Under the pieces are notes generated by a model. That model was not told the origin of the DNA. It saw only the letters and a list, made by a program, of their open reading frames with translations, and ran no database searches. A DNA stretch of 64,000 nt from Alicyclobacillus tolerans (GTDB lineage: Bacteria; Bacillota; Bacilli; Alicyclobacillales; Alicyclobacillaceae): the NCBI RefSeq assembly GCF_900142255.1, contig NZ_FRAF01000015.1:1-64000 (forward strand), read 5' to 3'. This document shows positions 52,717 through 62,092 of this stretch, one piece after another. How positions within the stretch are numbered: the stretch's first letter is position 1; every line of letters starts with the position of its first letter. The position numbers and the translations under genes are program-made.

Positions 52717-54723
52717 TCATTTGTCTTCATTCCCTTCTTGTTGAATAGGTGAAATTGTACAAAGGCATTCGTATTGTGCTGTTTGATCCCCCATATCAGC
52801 CATTTCATTGCCAGTTAAATGATTGATGGTATGCTCTCCATTCCACCAACCTTCCTCGAGCAAAACAGCTTTTGGATAACCTGTTTTCAGCAATCTGACT
52901 TCAGCTAATAATACTCCGTTTTGGGTGGAGATTTGAACGATGTCCCCAGCTACAATACCCATTTTTTCTGCCTCTCGAAAATGAATCTGGACAATAGGCA
53001 TGGAAGGCAGTTTAGGGAACTCTGCATGTTGTGAGTTTTCACTTTTTCTAGGATGAGCCGTAATAAGATGATATTGACCTTCATCTAAAGGAGTAAGCGC
53101 CTTCCATCCATCAACGGCAGTTCTAGGCAAACCATCTTTTTCGGCTTTATCCGAGGCAAATTCAAAACGTCCACTTGATGTTAGAAATTTTTTGTCTTCA
53201 AAAGCAATATCAGATAATGGAACTTTGATAAATCCGCGTTGTTTGGCCTCATCTAAAGATACACCGGTTTGAATTAGAGGACGTAAGGCTTTAGCTATCC
53301 ATTCTTTGGGCGATCCGTCATACAACTCATGCAAACCCAGTGAATTTGCTAATTCTTTAAATATTTCCCAGTCCGCCTTTGCTTCTCCCTGTGCTGATAC
53401 GACAGGCTGAATGAAATTGCCATATGCATGCCACATCGTTGTATATGTGAAGTCTTCCTCTTCAAAAACTGTGGTACAAGGTAAAATATAATCAGCCATC
53501 TCTGCTGTGCGAGTCATAAATGTATCTATCACTACTTTGCACGGGACTTTTTTCAAGACACTTTCTAGTTTTTTTGTATTTGGGATTTGCGTTAATGGAT
53601 TGGTCCGTGTAACCACCATAACCTGAATTGGTGGTTCAGCCGTCTCCATACATTCTGCTATTTTGCCTCTCGAAAATGTTCTGATATTCTCTGGTACATC
53701 ACCTGTAAGTACTTTAGTATCAAAATACTGACCCATATCTCGACTGGCATATTGTACGCCACCGCCTGGTACACCAATATGTCCAGTGGCTGCTACTAAC
53801 GCATCAATAGCCCGTATATTTTGCCCACCATTTTGATAACGTTGCAAACCTATTCCCAGTAAAGTAGCTACAGGCTGTTTTGTGCCATATAACTCTGCCA
53901 ATTGATGAATATCTTCAGCAGATACGCCTGTTTGACGCACTAAATCTTCATAGTCAAAAGCAGAAAGCTGTGACTCAAACTCTTCCCAACCTATGCTGTA
54001 TTGGTTTATAAATTCCCAGTCCAAATACCCAAACTGTATACATCTTTTTAATACAGCTAGCGCTAAAACTCCGTCCGTTCCTGGTCTTAACGATATTACC
54101 TTATCTGCCCTGGCGTCTAAATCTGTTGGAAGCGGATTGATAATCCATAATTTCGCACCCAATGACTGCGCTTCCCGTAAAAAGGGGAGAATATGCATAT
54201 TCGTAACTGCAGCGTTTCTACCCCAGACCACGATAGCCGAACTATTTAGTAAATCATCTGGTGCGTGACTTCTTGCTTCACCCATGTCATACTGTTGCGC
54301 TTGCAACCCAGCATTCCAACAAAGACTTCCTACAGTTTCTGTACATCCACCAAGCGCATAAAAAAATCTTTGATTCAAACTTTTTAATAACGCACCAGAA
54401 CCCCAGTCATAACAATGAAAGATAGACTGATGTCCATATAAATCCATTGCTTGCCGAATATTTCTAGAAATTTCAGAAATAGCCTGTTCCCAAGATAAAC
54501 GAACCCATTTATCTTGAACTCTTTTTAATGGATGTAGAATGCGATATGAAGCATACGTACGCTCTTTTAATCTTCTGCCTCGACCACAAATAACACCTTT
54601 GGTAATTGGATGATCTTTATTCCCCTCCAATTGTGTTATCTGACCATTTTCCTCAGTGACTGAAAAACTACAGGCATCATAACAATCGAGAGGACACGCT
54701 GTGATAATAGTGCGTTCAGTCAT
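52717..54723 (-). CDS. Molybdopterin-dependent oxidoreductase, YyaE-like
   Basis: The 668-residue member of the DMSO-reductase family binds a bis-MGD cofactor. The N-terminal 4Fe-4S motif is CPLDCYDACS...CGRG. The Mo-ligand segment is probably around GSLCWNAG, and the C-terminal Molydop_binding domain starts near LITAHPRKSENSQHAEFP. No twin-arginine signal is seen, so it is cytoplasmic. Bacillus YyaE has the same length and position (next to ychF). Substrate unknown. Its ATG overlaps the yyzM stop. Confidence 0.9.
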   Translation of the reverse strand: MTERTIITACPLDCYDACSFSVTEENGQITQLEGNKDHPITKGVICGRGRRLKERTYASYRILHPLKRVQDKWVRLSWEQAISEISRNIRQAMDLYGHQSIFHCYDWGSGALLKSLNQRFFYALGGCTETVGSLCWNAGLQAQQYDMGEARSHAPDDLLNSSAIVVWGRNAAVTNMHILPFLREAQSLGAKLWIINPLPTDLDARADKVISLRPGTDGVLALAVLKRCIQFGYLDWEFINQYSIGWEEFESQLSAFDYEDLVRQTGVSAEDIHQLAELYGTKQPVATLLGIGLQRYQNGGQNIRAIDALVAATGHIGVPGGGVQYASRDMGQYFDTKVLTGDVPENIRTFSRGKIAECMETAEPPIQVMVVTRTNPLTQIPNTKKLESVLKKVPCKVVIDTFMTRTAEMADYILPCTTVFEEEDFTYTTMWHAYGNFIQPVVSAQGEAKADWEIFKELANSLGLHELYDGSPKEWIAKALRPLIQTGVSLDEAKQRGFIKVPLSDIAFEDKKFLTSSGRFEFASDKAEKDGLPRTAVDGWKALTPLDEGQYHLITAHPRKSENSQHAEFPKLPSMPIVQIHFREAEKMGIVAGDIVQISTQNGVLLAEVRLLKTGYPKAVLLEEGWWNGEHTINHLTGNEMADMGDQTAQYECLCTISPIQQEGNEDK

Positions 54724-54920
54724 GACGTTTCACCTTCATGATCTGTCTCAACTTTTCTTAATAATCTTTCAAAACGAGATCTCGGTATAAGCACACTGTG
54801 ACCACAATGCAAACATTTCATGCGTATATCCATCCCTAACCTGATGATCTGCCAACGGTTTGTACCACAAGCGTGAGGTTTTTTCATAACAACAATACTA
54901 TTGAGCGAATAGGAAAGCAT
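54720..54920 (-). CDS. yyzM: DUF951 (YyzM) small zinc-ribbon-like protein
   Basis: The 66-residue protein fits DUF951 closely: MKKPHACGTNRWQIIRLGMD, CLHCGHSVLIPRSRFE. Three cysteines (C, C, C) and the His may bind metal. The function is unknown; it is conserved beside mscS and soj/parB in Firmicutes. It is translationally coupled with the oxidoreductase gene. Confidence 0.88.
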   Translation of the reverse strand: MLSYSLNSIVVMKKPHACGTNRWQIIRLGMDIRMKCLHCGHSVLIPRSRFERLLRKVETDHEGETS

Positions 54921-54949
54921 TATTGTTCATCACCAATCTGTCATGAACT

Positions 54950-55795
54950 TTATTGAATAAGTCTTACTGCCAATTGATTATATGGAATATCAATATTGGC
55001 GTCAGTCAAGGCTTCTTTGATTCTTTGTTGTGCCAACCTTTGAATAGCATATTGTTGTGTTGGTTTACACTCCACCGTGATTCGCAAATTCACACTAGAT
55101 GCTCCAAGCGATTGAACACCTAACATTTTGACAGGGCCAACTACAATCTCTTGATTTTCCTCACAAATTTTATTCATTTCCTCTAAAATGATTTTTTTCG
55201 CCTCTTCTATATCCGCTTCATAAGCAATACCAACATCCACCACAGCAATGGAATTAGTGCGTGAATAATTTGTTACTGTCGTAATTTGTCCATTAGGAAT
55301 TATCTCCACTTCACCAGTCCAAGCACGCACACGAGTCAATCTTAATCCTATGGATACGACAGTCCCTGTAAATTGGTTAATTTGTACCGTATCTCCCACA
55401 CCATATTGATCTTCAAATAATATAAAGAAGCCTGTGAGCACATCTTTAATCAAAGATTGCGCACCTAAGCCTATAGCTAGCCCAGCAATACCTGCTCCAG
55501 CCAGTAATGTTTCAATATGAAAACCAAAAGACTGCAATACCATTAAAAAATACAAGAAATATACTGTATAGTGAATCACATTATCGACCAAAGACTGTAA
55601 AGTTGTTTTTCGGCGTTCATCCGAACGAACAGCTTTAGATTTAAAGAATCGATGACTAATATGTTCAAGTACAGCAATAGCAATTCGACTTAAAAAAAAC
55701 AGAATGATGATTTTGATTAAAGCTATAGCAATCTTAGTTAAACTCGGTATATCCGATAAAGATTGTTGAATCAGTTGATGCCAAAAATTTTGCAC
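54950..55795 (-). CDS. Small-conductance mechanosensitive channel (MscS family)
   Basis: The 281-residue channel has three N-terminal TM helices. The pore helix reads LLAGAGIAGLAIGLGAQSLIKD, with the small-residue Ala/Gly spacing of MscS TM3. A beta domain (DQYGVGDTVQINQFTGTV) and the C-terminal cage follow. It releases solutes during hypo-osmotic shock. YkuT is the Bacillus relative. Confidence 0.93.
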   Translation of the reverse strand: MQNFWHQLIQQSLSDIPSLTKIAIALIKIIILFFLSRIAIAVLEHISHRFFKSKAVRSDERRKTTLQSLVDNVIHYTVYFLYFLMVLQSFGFHIETLLAGAGIAGLAIGLGAQSLIKDVLTGFFILFEDQYGVGDTVQINQFTGTVVSIGLRLTRVRAWTGEVEIIPNGQITTVTNYSRTNSIAVVDVGIAYEADIEEAKKIILEEMNKICEENQEIVVGPVKMLGVQSLGASSVNLRITVECKPTQQYAIQRLAQQRIKEALTDANIDIPYNQLAVRLIQ

Positions 55796-55869
55796 AAGTC
55801 TATTCCTCCATTTTCAAATCTATTGCATTTTTTAATTTCCAATAATCATAGAATGAAATAAGAATTGCG

Positions 55870-56487
55870 TCAAAAATTTCTCCCCAAAAGATATTGACTA
55901 CATTCATGTACAATGGCTCCAGCCGCTTTGACTATTTCTCCATCTGTGAAACTATTAAAATGTTGGGGTAAAAAACAAGTAACCATCGACAATATACTTG
56001 CTGCCAAAATAACTGAAGCAAGTGACGTAACCATAGCAAGTACTTGAGAGAAAATTTTAGCTACAGGACCTTCAGCTATTCTGTCTTCTTCATCCCAAAT
56101 CGCCTGCTTTAACTTAGAAATTATCATAAAAGAAGTAAATGTAATCCATACAACACCCATCCATAAACTAAATCGAAAAATATATAGAGACCATAAATGA
56201 AAAGGTGTGATAAAAGACACTGCTATAGCGTTCCGAGGAAAAAATTGTGCCCACACACTGATAGCACCTTGGTTGTCTTCAATATGTTGACTAATCCAAA
56301 CTAAAATACCTGGATCTCGAAGAGTGATGTATTGGCTTATGGGGTGGTAAAATGCATAGCCAACATAAAATGATGCCATCCATCCTGCCCAAAATTTGAT
56401 GATCCTCTCTGGAGACCATCTTTTCATCATCAAATACACCCATAAGAAACACGCTGATAACCCAATATCCACAATATTGTCCCCCAT
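55870..56487 (-). CDS. Unknown polytopic membrane protein
   Basis: This 205-residue protein has about five hydrophobic stretches, including ACFLWVYLMM near the start and a long one, IFSQVLAMVTSLASVILAASIL, near the end. The outline recalls CvpA-type or SpoIIM-type small membrane proteins, but I see no signature. In Bacillus the corresponding slot holds yyaD (SpoIIM-like), which is longer. It diverges from yyaC, and both may be sporulation-linked. Confidence 0.65.
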   Translation of the reverse strand: MGDNIVDIGLSACFLWVYLMMKRWSPERIIKFWAGWMASFYVGYAFYHPISQYITLRDPGILVWISQHIEDNQGAISVWAQFFPRNAIAVSFITPFHLWSLYIFRFSLWMGVVWITFTSFMIISKLKQAIWDEEDRIAEGPVAKIFSQVLAMVTSLASVILAASILSMVTCFLPQHFNSFTDGEIVKAAGAIVHECSQYLLGRNF

Positions 56488-56608
56488 AAAATTTCAACTT
56501 GTTACAGTGAAATTGTATGAGAGATAAGGTATAGAACATGTCCATTGTACGTATACTGTGAATACTTCATGAGCAAAAGGACTGGGCTCAAAGGGGCTGG
56601 ATGATGTC

Positions 56609-57208
56609 GTGGGTTTTATAGAAACAAGTAAGCCAAGCTGGCGTATTCCTTATGATGATGAACAGGCAGTAGGTCTGTTAGAACAAGCATTGGATAAAGT
56701 ATTTTCAGCACCAAACATTCAAAACATACTCATTATATGCGTTGGAACAGACCGATCAACAGGTGACGCTTTTGGACCAATAGTTGGAACACAACTAACA
56801 CAAGGTGCTCCCATGCCTTATGTACAAGTCAAAGGCACACTCGAAAATCCCGTTCATGCTGTAAATTTATCCTCTACTCTTGAAGAAGTAAGAAATTCAT
56901 ATTCACATACACCATTTATATTGGCTATCGATGCTTGTTTAGGACGTTTTGACCATGTTGGACACATCACTTTGGAGCCTGGTCCTTTGCGGCCCGGTGC
57001 AGGCGTTAAGAAAAATTTGCCCGAATTCGGAGATATGACTCTAACCGGTGTTGTTAATGTTAGTGGATTTATGGAGTATTTTGTTCTTCAAAATACAAGA
57101 TTAGGCATCGTTATGAAAATGTCCGAAATCGTTGTGCAATCCCTAAAAAATAGTCTATGGAAATTTCAAATCCGAAAAAACATGAGTAGCTCCCTACATA
57201 CTTCCTAA
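56609..57208 (+). CDS. yyaC: Spore protein YyaC (DUF1256, GPR-like fold)
   Basis: The 199-residue protein has ILIICVGTDRSTGDAFGPIVG and LAIDACLGR, the core of the YyaC family, and ends GDMTLTGVVNVSGFMEYFVLQ. It is related to the germination protease GPR and is found only in endospore formers, but whether it is an active peptidase is unknown. It starts at GTG, AAAGGGG lying ten bases upstream. It is one of the few plus-strand genes in the right third. Confidence 0.92.
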   Translation: MGFIETSKPSWRIPYDDEQAVGLLEQALDKVFSAPNIQNILIICVGTDRSTGDAFGPIVGTQLTQGAPMPYVQVKGTLENPVHAVNLSSTLEEVRNSYSHTPFILAIDACLGRFDHVGHITLEPGPLRPGAGVKKNLPEFGDMTLTGVVNVSGFMEYFVLQNTRLGIVMKMSEIVVQSLKNSLWKFQIRKNMSSSLHTS

Positions 57209-57242
57209 TAGTCAAATGAAATAATAATATATTTTAAATACT

Positions 57243-57273
57243 GAAACCGTCTCTCTCATCTTGAGACGGTTTC
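57243..57273. terminator. Bidirectional hairpin shared by yyaC and the DUF4446 gene
   Basis: GAAACCGTCTC and GAGACGGTTTC form a perfect 11-bp stem with a 9-base loop. On the plus strand AGGTTTTC follows. On the minus strand the last six codons of the DUF4446 gene form one arm of the stem, and a TATTTAAAATAT tail follows. Confidence 0.7.
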
Positions 57274-57786
57274 AGGTTTTCTCAAATCACTCGATAATTC
57301 TGCTGCTACTTGCTGAATGACCATTTTTTCTTCTTGCGTCAAAGTATATTGAGATTCTCCCTCTTGAATAGGTTTTCCATACGTATGAGATTCTTCTCGA
57401 CCATAAATAGAAGATATCACGACACCGTTTTGCTCATCATCTAAAAATGCAACTGAGTAGCTTAAATCATTGCCGAGATCGCCAAACGCATTATAACGCA
57501 CCATTCTTGGCGTAGAGATTTTTTTATGGAGCCCTTCTTCAATAAATTCCATTTGTTTTTGTAATTTTTTCATTTCTTCTTCTGTTTTATGAACAGCTAA
57601 AACAGTTTGTTCATAAACTGCCTCTAAATCTGCTGATGAATGAATCGATTTCCATCTACGATTTTGCTTGCGAATTTTGGATAACGAACTTATTGATACC
57701 AAAGCCAGAATAATACTCAATATGGAGAGTACTAAGCTGACTCCTACAGCAATCCAAAGATATTGACTTACAATTTCTTTTAACAA
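57256..57786 (-). CDS. DUF4446 membrane-anchored protein
   Basis: The 176-residue protein has one N-terminal TM helix (LWIAVGVSLVLSILSIILALV), a coiled coil (~50-90, VHKTEEEMKKLQKQMEFIEEG) and the family core RYNAFGDLGNDLSYSVAFLD and GVVISSIYGREESHTYGKPI. DUF4446 proteins are conserved near soj/parB in spore formers; no function is known. Confidence 0.88.
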   Translation of the reverse strand: MLKEIVSQYLWIAVGVSLVLSILSIILALVSISSLSKIRKQNRRWKSIHSSADLEAVYEQTVLAVHKTEEEMKKLQKQMEFIEEGLHKKISTPRMVRYNAFGDLGNDLSYSVAFLDDEQNGVVISSIYGREESHTYGKPIQEGESQYTLTQEEKMVIQQVAAELSSDLRKPETVSR

Positions 57787-57899
57787 TGATTTTTCCTCCT
57801 AAAAAGTACTCCAACATTATTTTTCATTGTTCCCATCCATCTGATACAATGAAAATTTTTCTGCCATGTAGCAAACTAAATGATGAGTTATAAAACACC

Positions 57900-58622
57900 C
57901 TAAATCCAATGATGATGTAAAACATGTATAATAGACGGATAATAAATTTTCAATAAAACAGCTATAAAAATTGCGGGCAGCAGATTACCCACGGCAATCT
58001 TCTTTAATCCATACAAATTGATAGCTATCGCAATAAGTAACAATCCACCAGTAGCTGTCATACAACTTATTGCCGCAGGATTATCCATTCCTTTACCTAC
58101 CCAATGTGCTAACAAGGCAATGCTACCTTCGTACAAAAATACCGAAACAGCAGCAAATGCAACGCCAAATCCTAATGTTGAAGCAAATATAACTGATGTG
58201 ATTCCATCTATAATCGATTTTGCAAATAAAGTTTGAGGATCTCCACTTATACCATTTTGTATAGCTCCGACTATTGCCATGGAACCTATACAAAATAACA
58301 AAGTTGATGCGACAAATGCTTCGGAAACCGGACCTTGATTTAGACGATGCATTTTATGTTCTATCCAGTTACCGAATCGCAAAAGACGGTTCTCAATATC
58401 GATCCATTCTCCAATAATCGCCCCTATAACAATCGATATAATCAAATAAAGAATATCTTTTTGATCAGATAGAGCCATGCCAAGCCCTATTAAAGCTACA
58501 CATAAAGCAAGTCCCTGCATAATGGTTGTCTTCATGCTTTCAGGGACTCGTGGTAACAGTACACCTAGCACTGAGCCTAAAATAATCGCAATTGAATTTA
58601 CCAAGGTTCCAATTAAAAACAA
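57900..58622 (-). CDS. DUF554 (YdfK/YqgA-type) membrane protein
   Basis: The 240-residue protein has seven or so TM helices. It opens GTLVNSIAIILGSVLG and contains LCVALIGLGMALSD and KSIIDGITSVIFASTLGFGVAFAA, fitting DUF554. A transporter-like role is presumed but not shown. It lies three bases after parB, so it likely shares the soj-parB transcript. Confidence 0.9.
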   Translation of the reverse strand: MFLIGTLVNSIAIILGSVLGVLLPRVPESMKTTIMQGLALCVALIGLGMALSDQKDILYLIISIVIGAIIGEWIDIENRLLRFGNWIEHKMHRLNQGPVSEAFVASTLLFCIGSMAIVGAIQNGISGDPQTLFAKSIIDGITSVIFASTLGFGVAFAAVSVFLYEGSIALLAHWVGKGMDNPAAISCMTATGGLLLIAIAINLYGLKKIAVGNLLPAIFIAVLLKIYYPSIIHVLHHHWI

Positions 58623-58624
58623 GA

Positions 58625-59485
58625 TTAAACACCATCCGCATCAGTAACCATTAATAACTGTAGAATTCGTTCTAAATCCTCTTCTGAAAAATACTCTATT
58701 TCAATTTTACCTTTGTTTTTACCCGATTGTATTCTAACTGATGTACCAAGATATTGTCGTACTTGTTCTTCATAATGTTTGAATCGTTCATGAATTTTTG
58801 TTTCACGTGAAACATTTTTAGTTTTTTTAGGCTCATAAATCATCGCCTCTAATTTTCTAACACTCCACTCTTGTTTAACAGCCAAGTCTGCTATTTGTTC
58901 TTGCTCTTCTTTATTCTGAATAGCTAAAAGAGCACGAGCATGTCCCATACTTAATGTTCCACGTGAAACATACTCACGTACCAAAGGAGATAATTGAAGT
59001 AATCTCATCATATTCGCAATATGACTTCGACTTTGTCCAATCCTTTTTGCTAACTGCTCTTGAGTATATCCACAACGTTCAATTAACTGTACATAAGCCT
59101 CAGCTGTTTCCAGAGGATTTAAATCAGCACGTTGAAGATTTTCAATAATGGCTATCTCCATCAACTGTATATCCGTTAAATCCCTTACAATAGCAGGTAC
59201 TACATGTAAACCAACTAATTTTGCAGCACGAAATCTTCTTTCACCAGCTACAATATCAAAACCTTGAATAGCACTTTTACGTACTACAATCGGTTGAAGA
59301 ATACCATGTTCTCGAATAGAATTAGCCAATTCCTGCAATTTGTCATCATCAAATACTCTTCTAGGTTGATAAGGGTTAGGACGTAAATCGCGAATATCAA
59401 TGGATGAAATAGAATCAGCTGATGTTTCATGTAAAGGTATAAGTGAGTCCAAACCTCGACCGAGTGCTCGTTTACTCAATACCAA
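58625..59485 (-). CDS. parB: Chromosome-partition protein ParB (Spo0J)
   Basis: ParB (286 residues) is a CTP-dependent clamp that loads at parS and recruits SMC. Visible are NPYQPRRVFDD, GERRFRAAKL (CTP box), the HTH TQEQLAKRIGQSRSHIANMMR and the C-terminal dimerisation helix. Two parS sites lie within its own coding sequence. It overlaps the soj stop by 14 bases. Confidence 0.96.
   Translation of the reverse strand: MVLSKRALGRGLDSLIPLHETSADSISSIDIRDLRPNPYQPRRVFDDDKLQELANSIREHGILQPIVVRKSAIQGFDIVAGERRFRAAKLVGLHVVPAIVRDLTDIQLMEIAIIENLQRADLNPLETAEAYVQLIERCGYTQEQLAKRIGQSRSHIANMMRLLQLSPLVREYVSRGTLSMGHARALLAIQNKEEQEQIADLAVKQEWSVRKLEAMIYEPKKTKNVSRETKIHERFKHYEEQVRQYLGTSVRIQSGKNKGKIEIEYFSEEDLERILQLLMVTDADGV
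58799..58814. promoter_or_regulatory. parS site 1 (inside parB)
   Basis: TGTTTCACGTGAAACA is a perfect 16-bp match to the Bacillus parS palindrome TGTTNCACGTGAAACA. The Bacillus spo0J gene also contains a parS. Confidence 0.95.
58955..58970. promoter_or_regulatory. parS site 2 (inside parB)
   Basis: TGTTCCACGTGAAACA matches the parS consensus, where position 5 may be any base. It lies 156 bases from site 1. Confidence 0.92.
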
Positions 59486-60239
59486 TCACTTCCTTCGCTA
59501 AATCCATATAGCTTTCAGCACCTCTAGATTTCGGATCATAATGAATAATAGGACGTCCGTGACTGGGCGCTTCAGATAAGCGAACATTTCTAGGAATGAC
59601 AGTATGGTAAACCTTATCCCGAAAAAATTTTTTTACGTCTTCAATGACCTGCAATCCTAAATTCGTACGAGCATCCAACATGGTTAAAACCACACCTTCG
59701 ACTTCAAGAGAAGTATTCAGATGTTTTTGGACCAAACGGATTGTATTTAACAACTGACTCAAACCTTCAAGTGCATAATACTCACATTGAATAGGGATTA
59801 AAACAGAATCAGCAGCCGTAAGTGCATTTACAGTCAAAAGTCCCAGAGAAGGTGGGCAGTCAATAATCATATAGTCAAATTTTGACCTGAGTGTATTCAT
59901 AGCTCGACGCAATCGAACTTCCCGTGAAATCGTTGGCACTAATTCGATTTCAGCACCCGCTAGTTGAATGGTAGCTGGTAGAATAGAGAGATTTTCCAAT
60001 CCAGACGGTAAAATCGCTTCTTCCATAGTTACATCATTAATAATGACATCATATACACAATAACGTACATCGGCTTTATTAATGCCTATACCTGACGTCG
60101 TATTTCCTTGGGGATCAATATCGACCAGTAGCACTTTCCTGCCTAGATTAGCCAGACAAGCTCCCAAATTCACCGCTGTGGTAGTTTTACCTACACCACC
60201 TTTTTGGTTTGCAACAGCTATGATACGACCACCGGACAC
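59472..60239 (-). CDS. soj: Chromosome-partition ATPase Soj (ParA)
   Basis: Soj (255 residues) is a Walker-type ATPase that acts with ParB and regulates DnaA. Deviant Walker A is NQKGGVGKTTTAVNLG, with FDYMIIDCPPSLGLLTVNAL downstream. GTG 60239 is chosen since AGGGGG lies seven bases upstream and the product then starts close to the P-loop. The longer frame to 60278 is unsupported. Confidence 0.95.
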   Translation of the reverse strand: MSGGRIIAVANQKGGVGKTTTAVNLGACLANLGRKVLLVDIDPQGNTTSGIGINKADVRYCVYDVIINDVTMEEAILPSGLENLSILPATIQLAGAEIELVPTISREVRLRRAMNTLRSKFDYMIIDCPPSLGLLTVNALTAADSVLIPIQCEYYALEGLSQLLNTIRLVQKHLNTSLEVEGVVLTMLDARTNLGLQVIEDVKKFFRDKVYHTVIPRNVRLSEAPSHGRPIIHYDPKSRGAESYMDLAKEVIGIE

Positions 60240-60387
60240 AAAGAAGCCCCCTAACCTCTCAACCCAATTCAGTACCATACATTGTACTGCATCTATGAGC
60301 TAAAAGGGAGGAGCCGATATATAAAACTTTGTATGAATATAGATTAGATGACGATAAAAACAGGAAAATTTAGAGTTCAACATCATA

Positions 60388-61227
60388 TCAAGAGGATACA
60401 TGAGACTTGGGAACTCTTATCACAAATTGATAATAGGAATCTTCATCCTGTTCTTCAACATTAACAGATAGTCCATTTTTTTCAATCAATTGCAAAGATT
60501 GACGAATCGTGTTGACTGCTAGGCGCACATCTCTGGACAAACCCTTTTTTCGGGCTTTACGCTGGGGTTCTTTTTCTAATTTGTTTAATAATCGTTTCAC
60601 TTGCTCTTCCATTTGCTTGACATTCCAGTTTCGCTCAATACATTCCATAAGTAATTTTAATTGTAACTCTTCAGAAGGTAGAGCCAACAAAGCACGAGCA
60701 TGTCTCTCAGTAATCTGTCTAGATAACAAAGCCTGTTGAACATCGGACGGCAAATGAAGAAGACGAAGCTTATTGGCAATCGTTGATTGGCCTTTCCCTA
60801 ATCTTTGGGCTAGGCTTTCCTGTGTCAACCCATGTAATTCTAACAATTGTTGATAAGCGACAGCTTCTTCAATCGGAGTAAGGCCTTCGCGCTGCAAATT
60901 CTCTATTAATGCAGCAGACGCCGTCTGAGCATCGTTCATATCTCTTACAATTGCCGGAATTGTGGTCCAACCCAGAAGTTTAACAGCCCGCCATCTGCGT
61001 TCTCCAGCGATCAATTCATATCCACCGGACTTTTTCCGAACTACAATAGGTTGAATAATGCCATGCGTATGAATAGTCCGAGCTAATTCTTCAATAGCAC
61101 GTTCATCAAAAACGGTGCGTGGTTGATATGGATTAGAGACTATACTATGAACATCAATATCCATAACGTTTTGAGCGGGAGGCGATGTATCCCGACTCAT
61201 GAATTTCCCCCAAGCTTCCTTCATCAT
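60388..61227 (-). CDS. noc: Nucleoid occlusion protein Noc (ParB family)
   Basis: Noc (279 residues) prevents septum assembly over the nucleoid. The ParB-type core is [23 protein letters not shown] (CTP site) and [22 protein letters not shown]. The N-terminus KEAWGKFM can form the short amphipathic helix that ties Noc to the membrane, so I keep the first ATG (61227). ATG 61200, with its own GGGGGA ribosome site, would lose it. Position between rsmG and soj separates Noc from ParB. No Noc-binding site was recognised in the window. Confidence 0.92.
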   Translation of the reverse strand: MMKEAWGKFMSRDTSPPAQNVMDIDVHSIVSNPYQPRTVFDERAIEELARTIHTHGIIQPIVVRKKSGGYELIAGERRWRAVKLLGWTTIPAIVRDMNDAQTASAALIENLQREGLTPIEEAVAYQQLLELHGLTQESLAQRLGKGQSTIANKLRLLHLPSDVQQALLSRQITERHARALLALPSEELQLKLLMECIERNWNVKQMEEQVKRLLNKLEKEPQRKARKKGLSRDVRLAVNTIRQSLQLIEKNGLSVNVEEQDEDSYYQFVIRVPKSHVSS

Positions 61228-61378
61228 AAATCACGAGCCCCCAATGGATAAGCAGAATCCTCGTCTCGACATGACTAGGTTTCCACACTTCGATCTGCAT
61301 TTCCTTCCAGGCGACAAAGGTTCTCAGGAAACGACAAAACATCTCTTTCTAAGACATGCAAAAGACCAGCAAAAAACA

Positions 61379-62092
61379 TCATAATAACGGTTGCTTCGAC
61401 GGAATTCCCGCTTTACGCGGATACTTGCGAGACAAACTGCTTATTTTTTGAAACCACAACAAATGCCTTGTACCTGCTTCATCAGGCAACCTAAAATCTT
61501 CTTGATGTTGCAGATGTACCGCTAACTTGCTTTGGGCTACTTTGGAGAATTGTAATTCATCATCAACTTGCGGTCCTTTGTACATACAAATCCAACCATG
61601 TTTTTCTACAAAAGGTGATAGATATTCTAATAAAACATTCACTTTAGCAACAGCCCTGGAAACTGCGCCAGAAAATTGTTCACGATAATCTGGAGATCTA
61701 CCTAAATCCTCTGCTCGTGCATGAATAATTTCCACATTTTCAATTCCTAATTCTGAAATCACAGTTTGTAAAAATTGAACTCTTTTTTGCAATGAATCTA
61801 CTAAAGTAAAAGAAACCTCAGGATATACAATTGCCAATGGAATCCCAGGAAAACCTGCTCCTGTACCCACATCAATCACTCTACGACCCGGTTCCATTAA
61901 GAAACTACGGTAATTAGACACATAAATAAGCAAACTATCAATAAAATGTTTGATACGTACATCAGGCCAATCAATAATTGCGGTTAAATTTATTTTCTCA
62001 TTCCATTCAACTAACAACTGAAAAAAAGTCTCAAATGCAGACTTTTGATGATCAGACAGCCTGTCCCAAACCATCGATAATTGATTATCCAT
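61379..62092 (-). CDS. rsmG: 16S rRNA (guanine-527 N7)-methyltransferase
   Basis: RsmG (GidB, 237 residues) modifies 16S rRNA; loss gives low-level streptomycin resistance elsewhere. Visible are [30 protein letters not shown] (SAM loop), [12 protein letters not shown] and [17 protein letters not shown]. The ATG overlaps the mnmG end by eight bases; ATG 62098 is another option. Gene order mnmG-rsmG-noc is canonical. Confidence 0.95.
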   Translation of the reverse strand: MDNQLSMVWDRLSDHQKSAFETFFQLLVEWNEKINLTAIIDWPDVRIKHFIDSLLIYVSNYRSFLMEPGRRVIDVGTGAGFPGIPLAIVYPEVSFTLVDSLQKRVQFLQTVISELGIENVEIIHARAEDLGRSPDYREQFSGAVSRAVAKVNVLLEYLSPFVEKHGWICMYKGPQVDDELQFSKVAQSKLAVHLQHQEDFRLPDEAGTRHLLWFQKISSLSRKYPRKAGIPSKQPLL

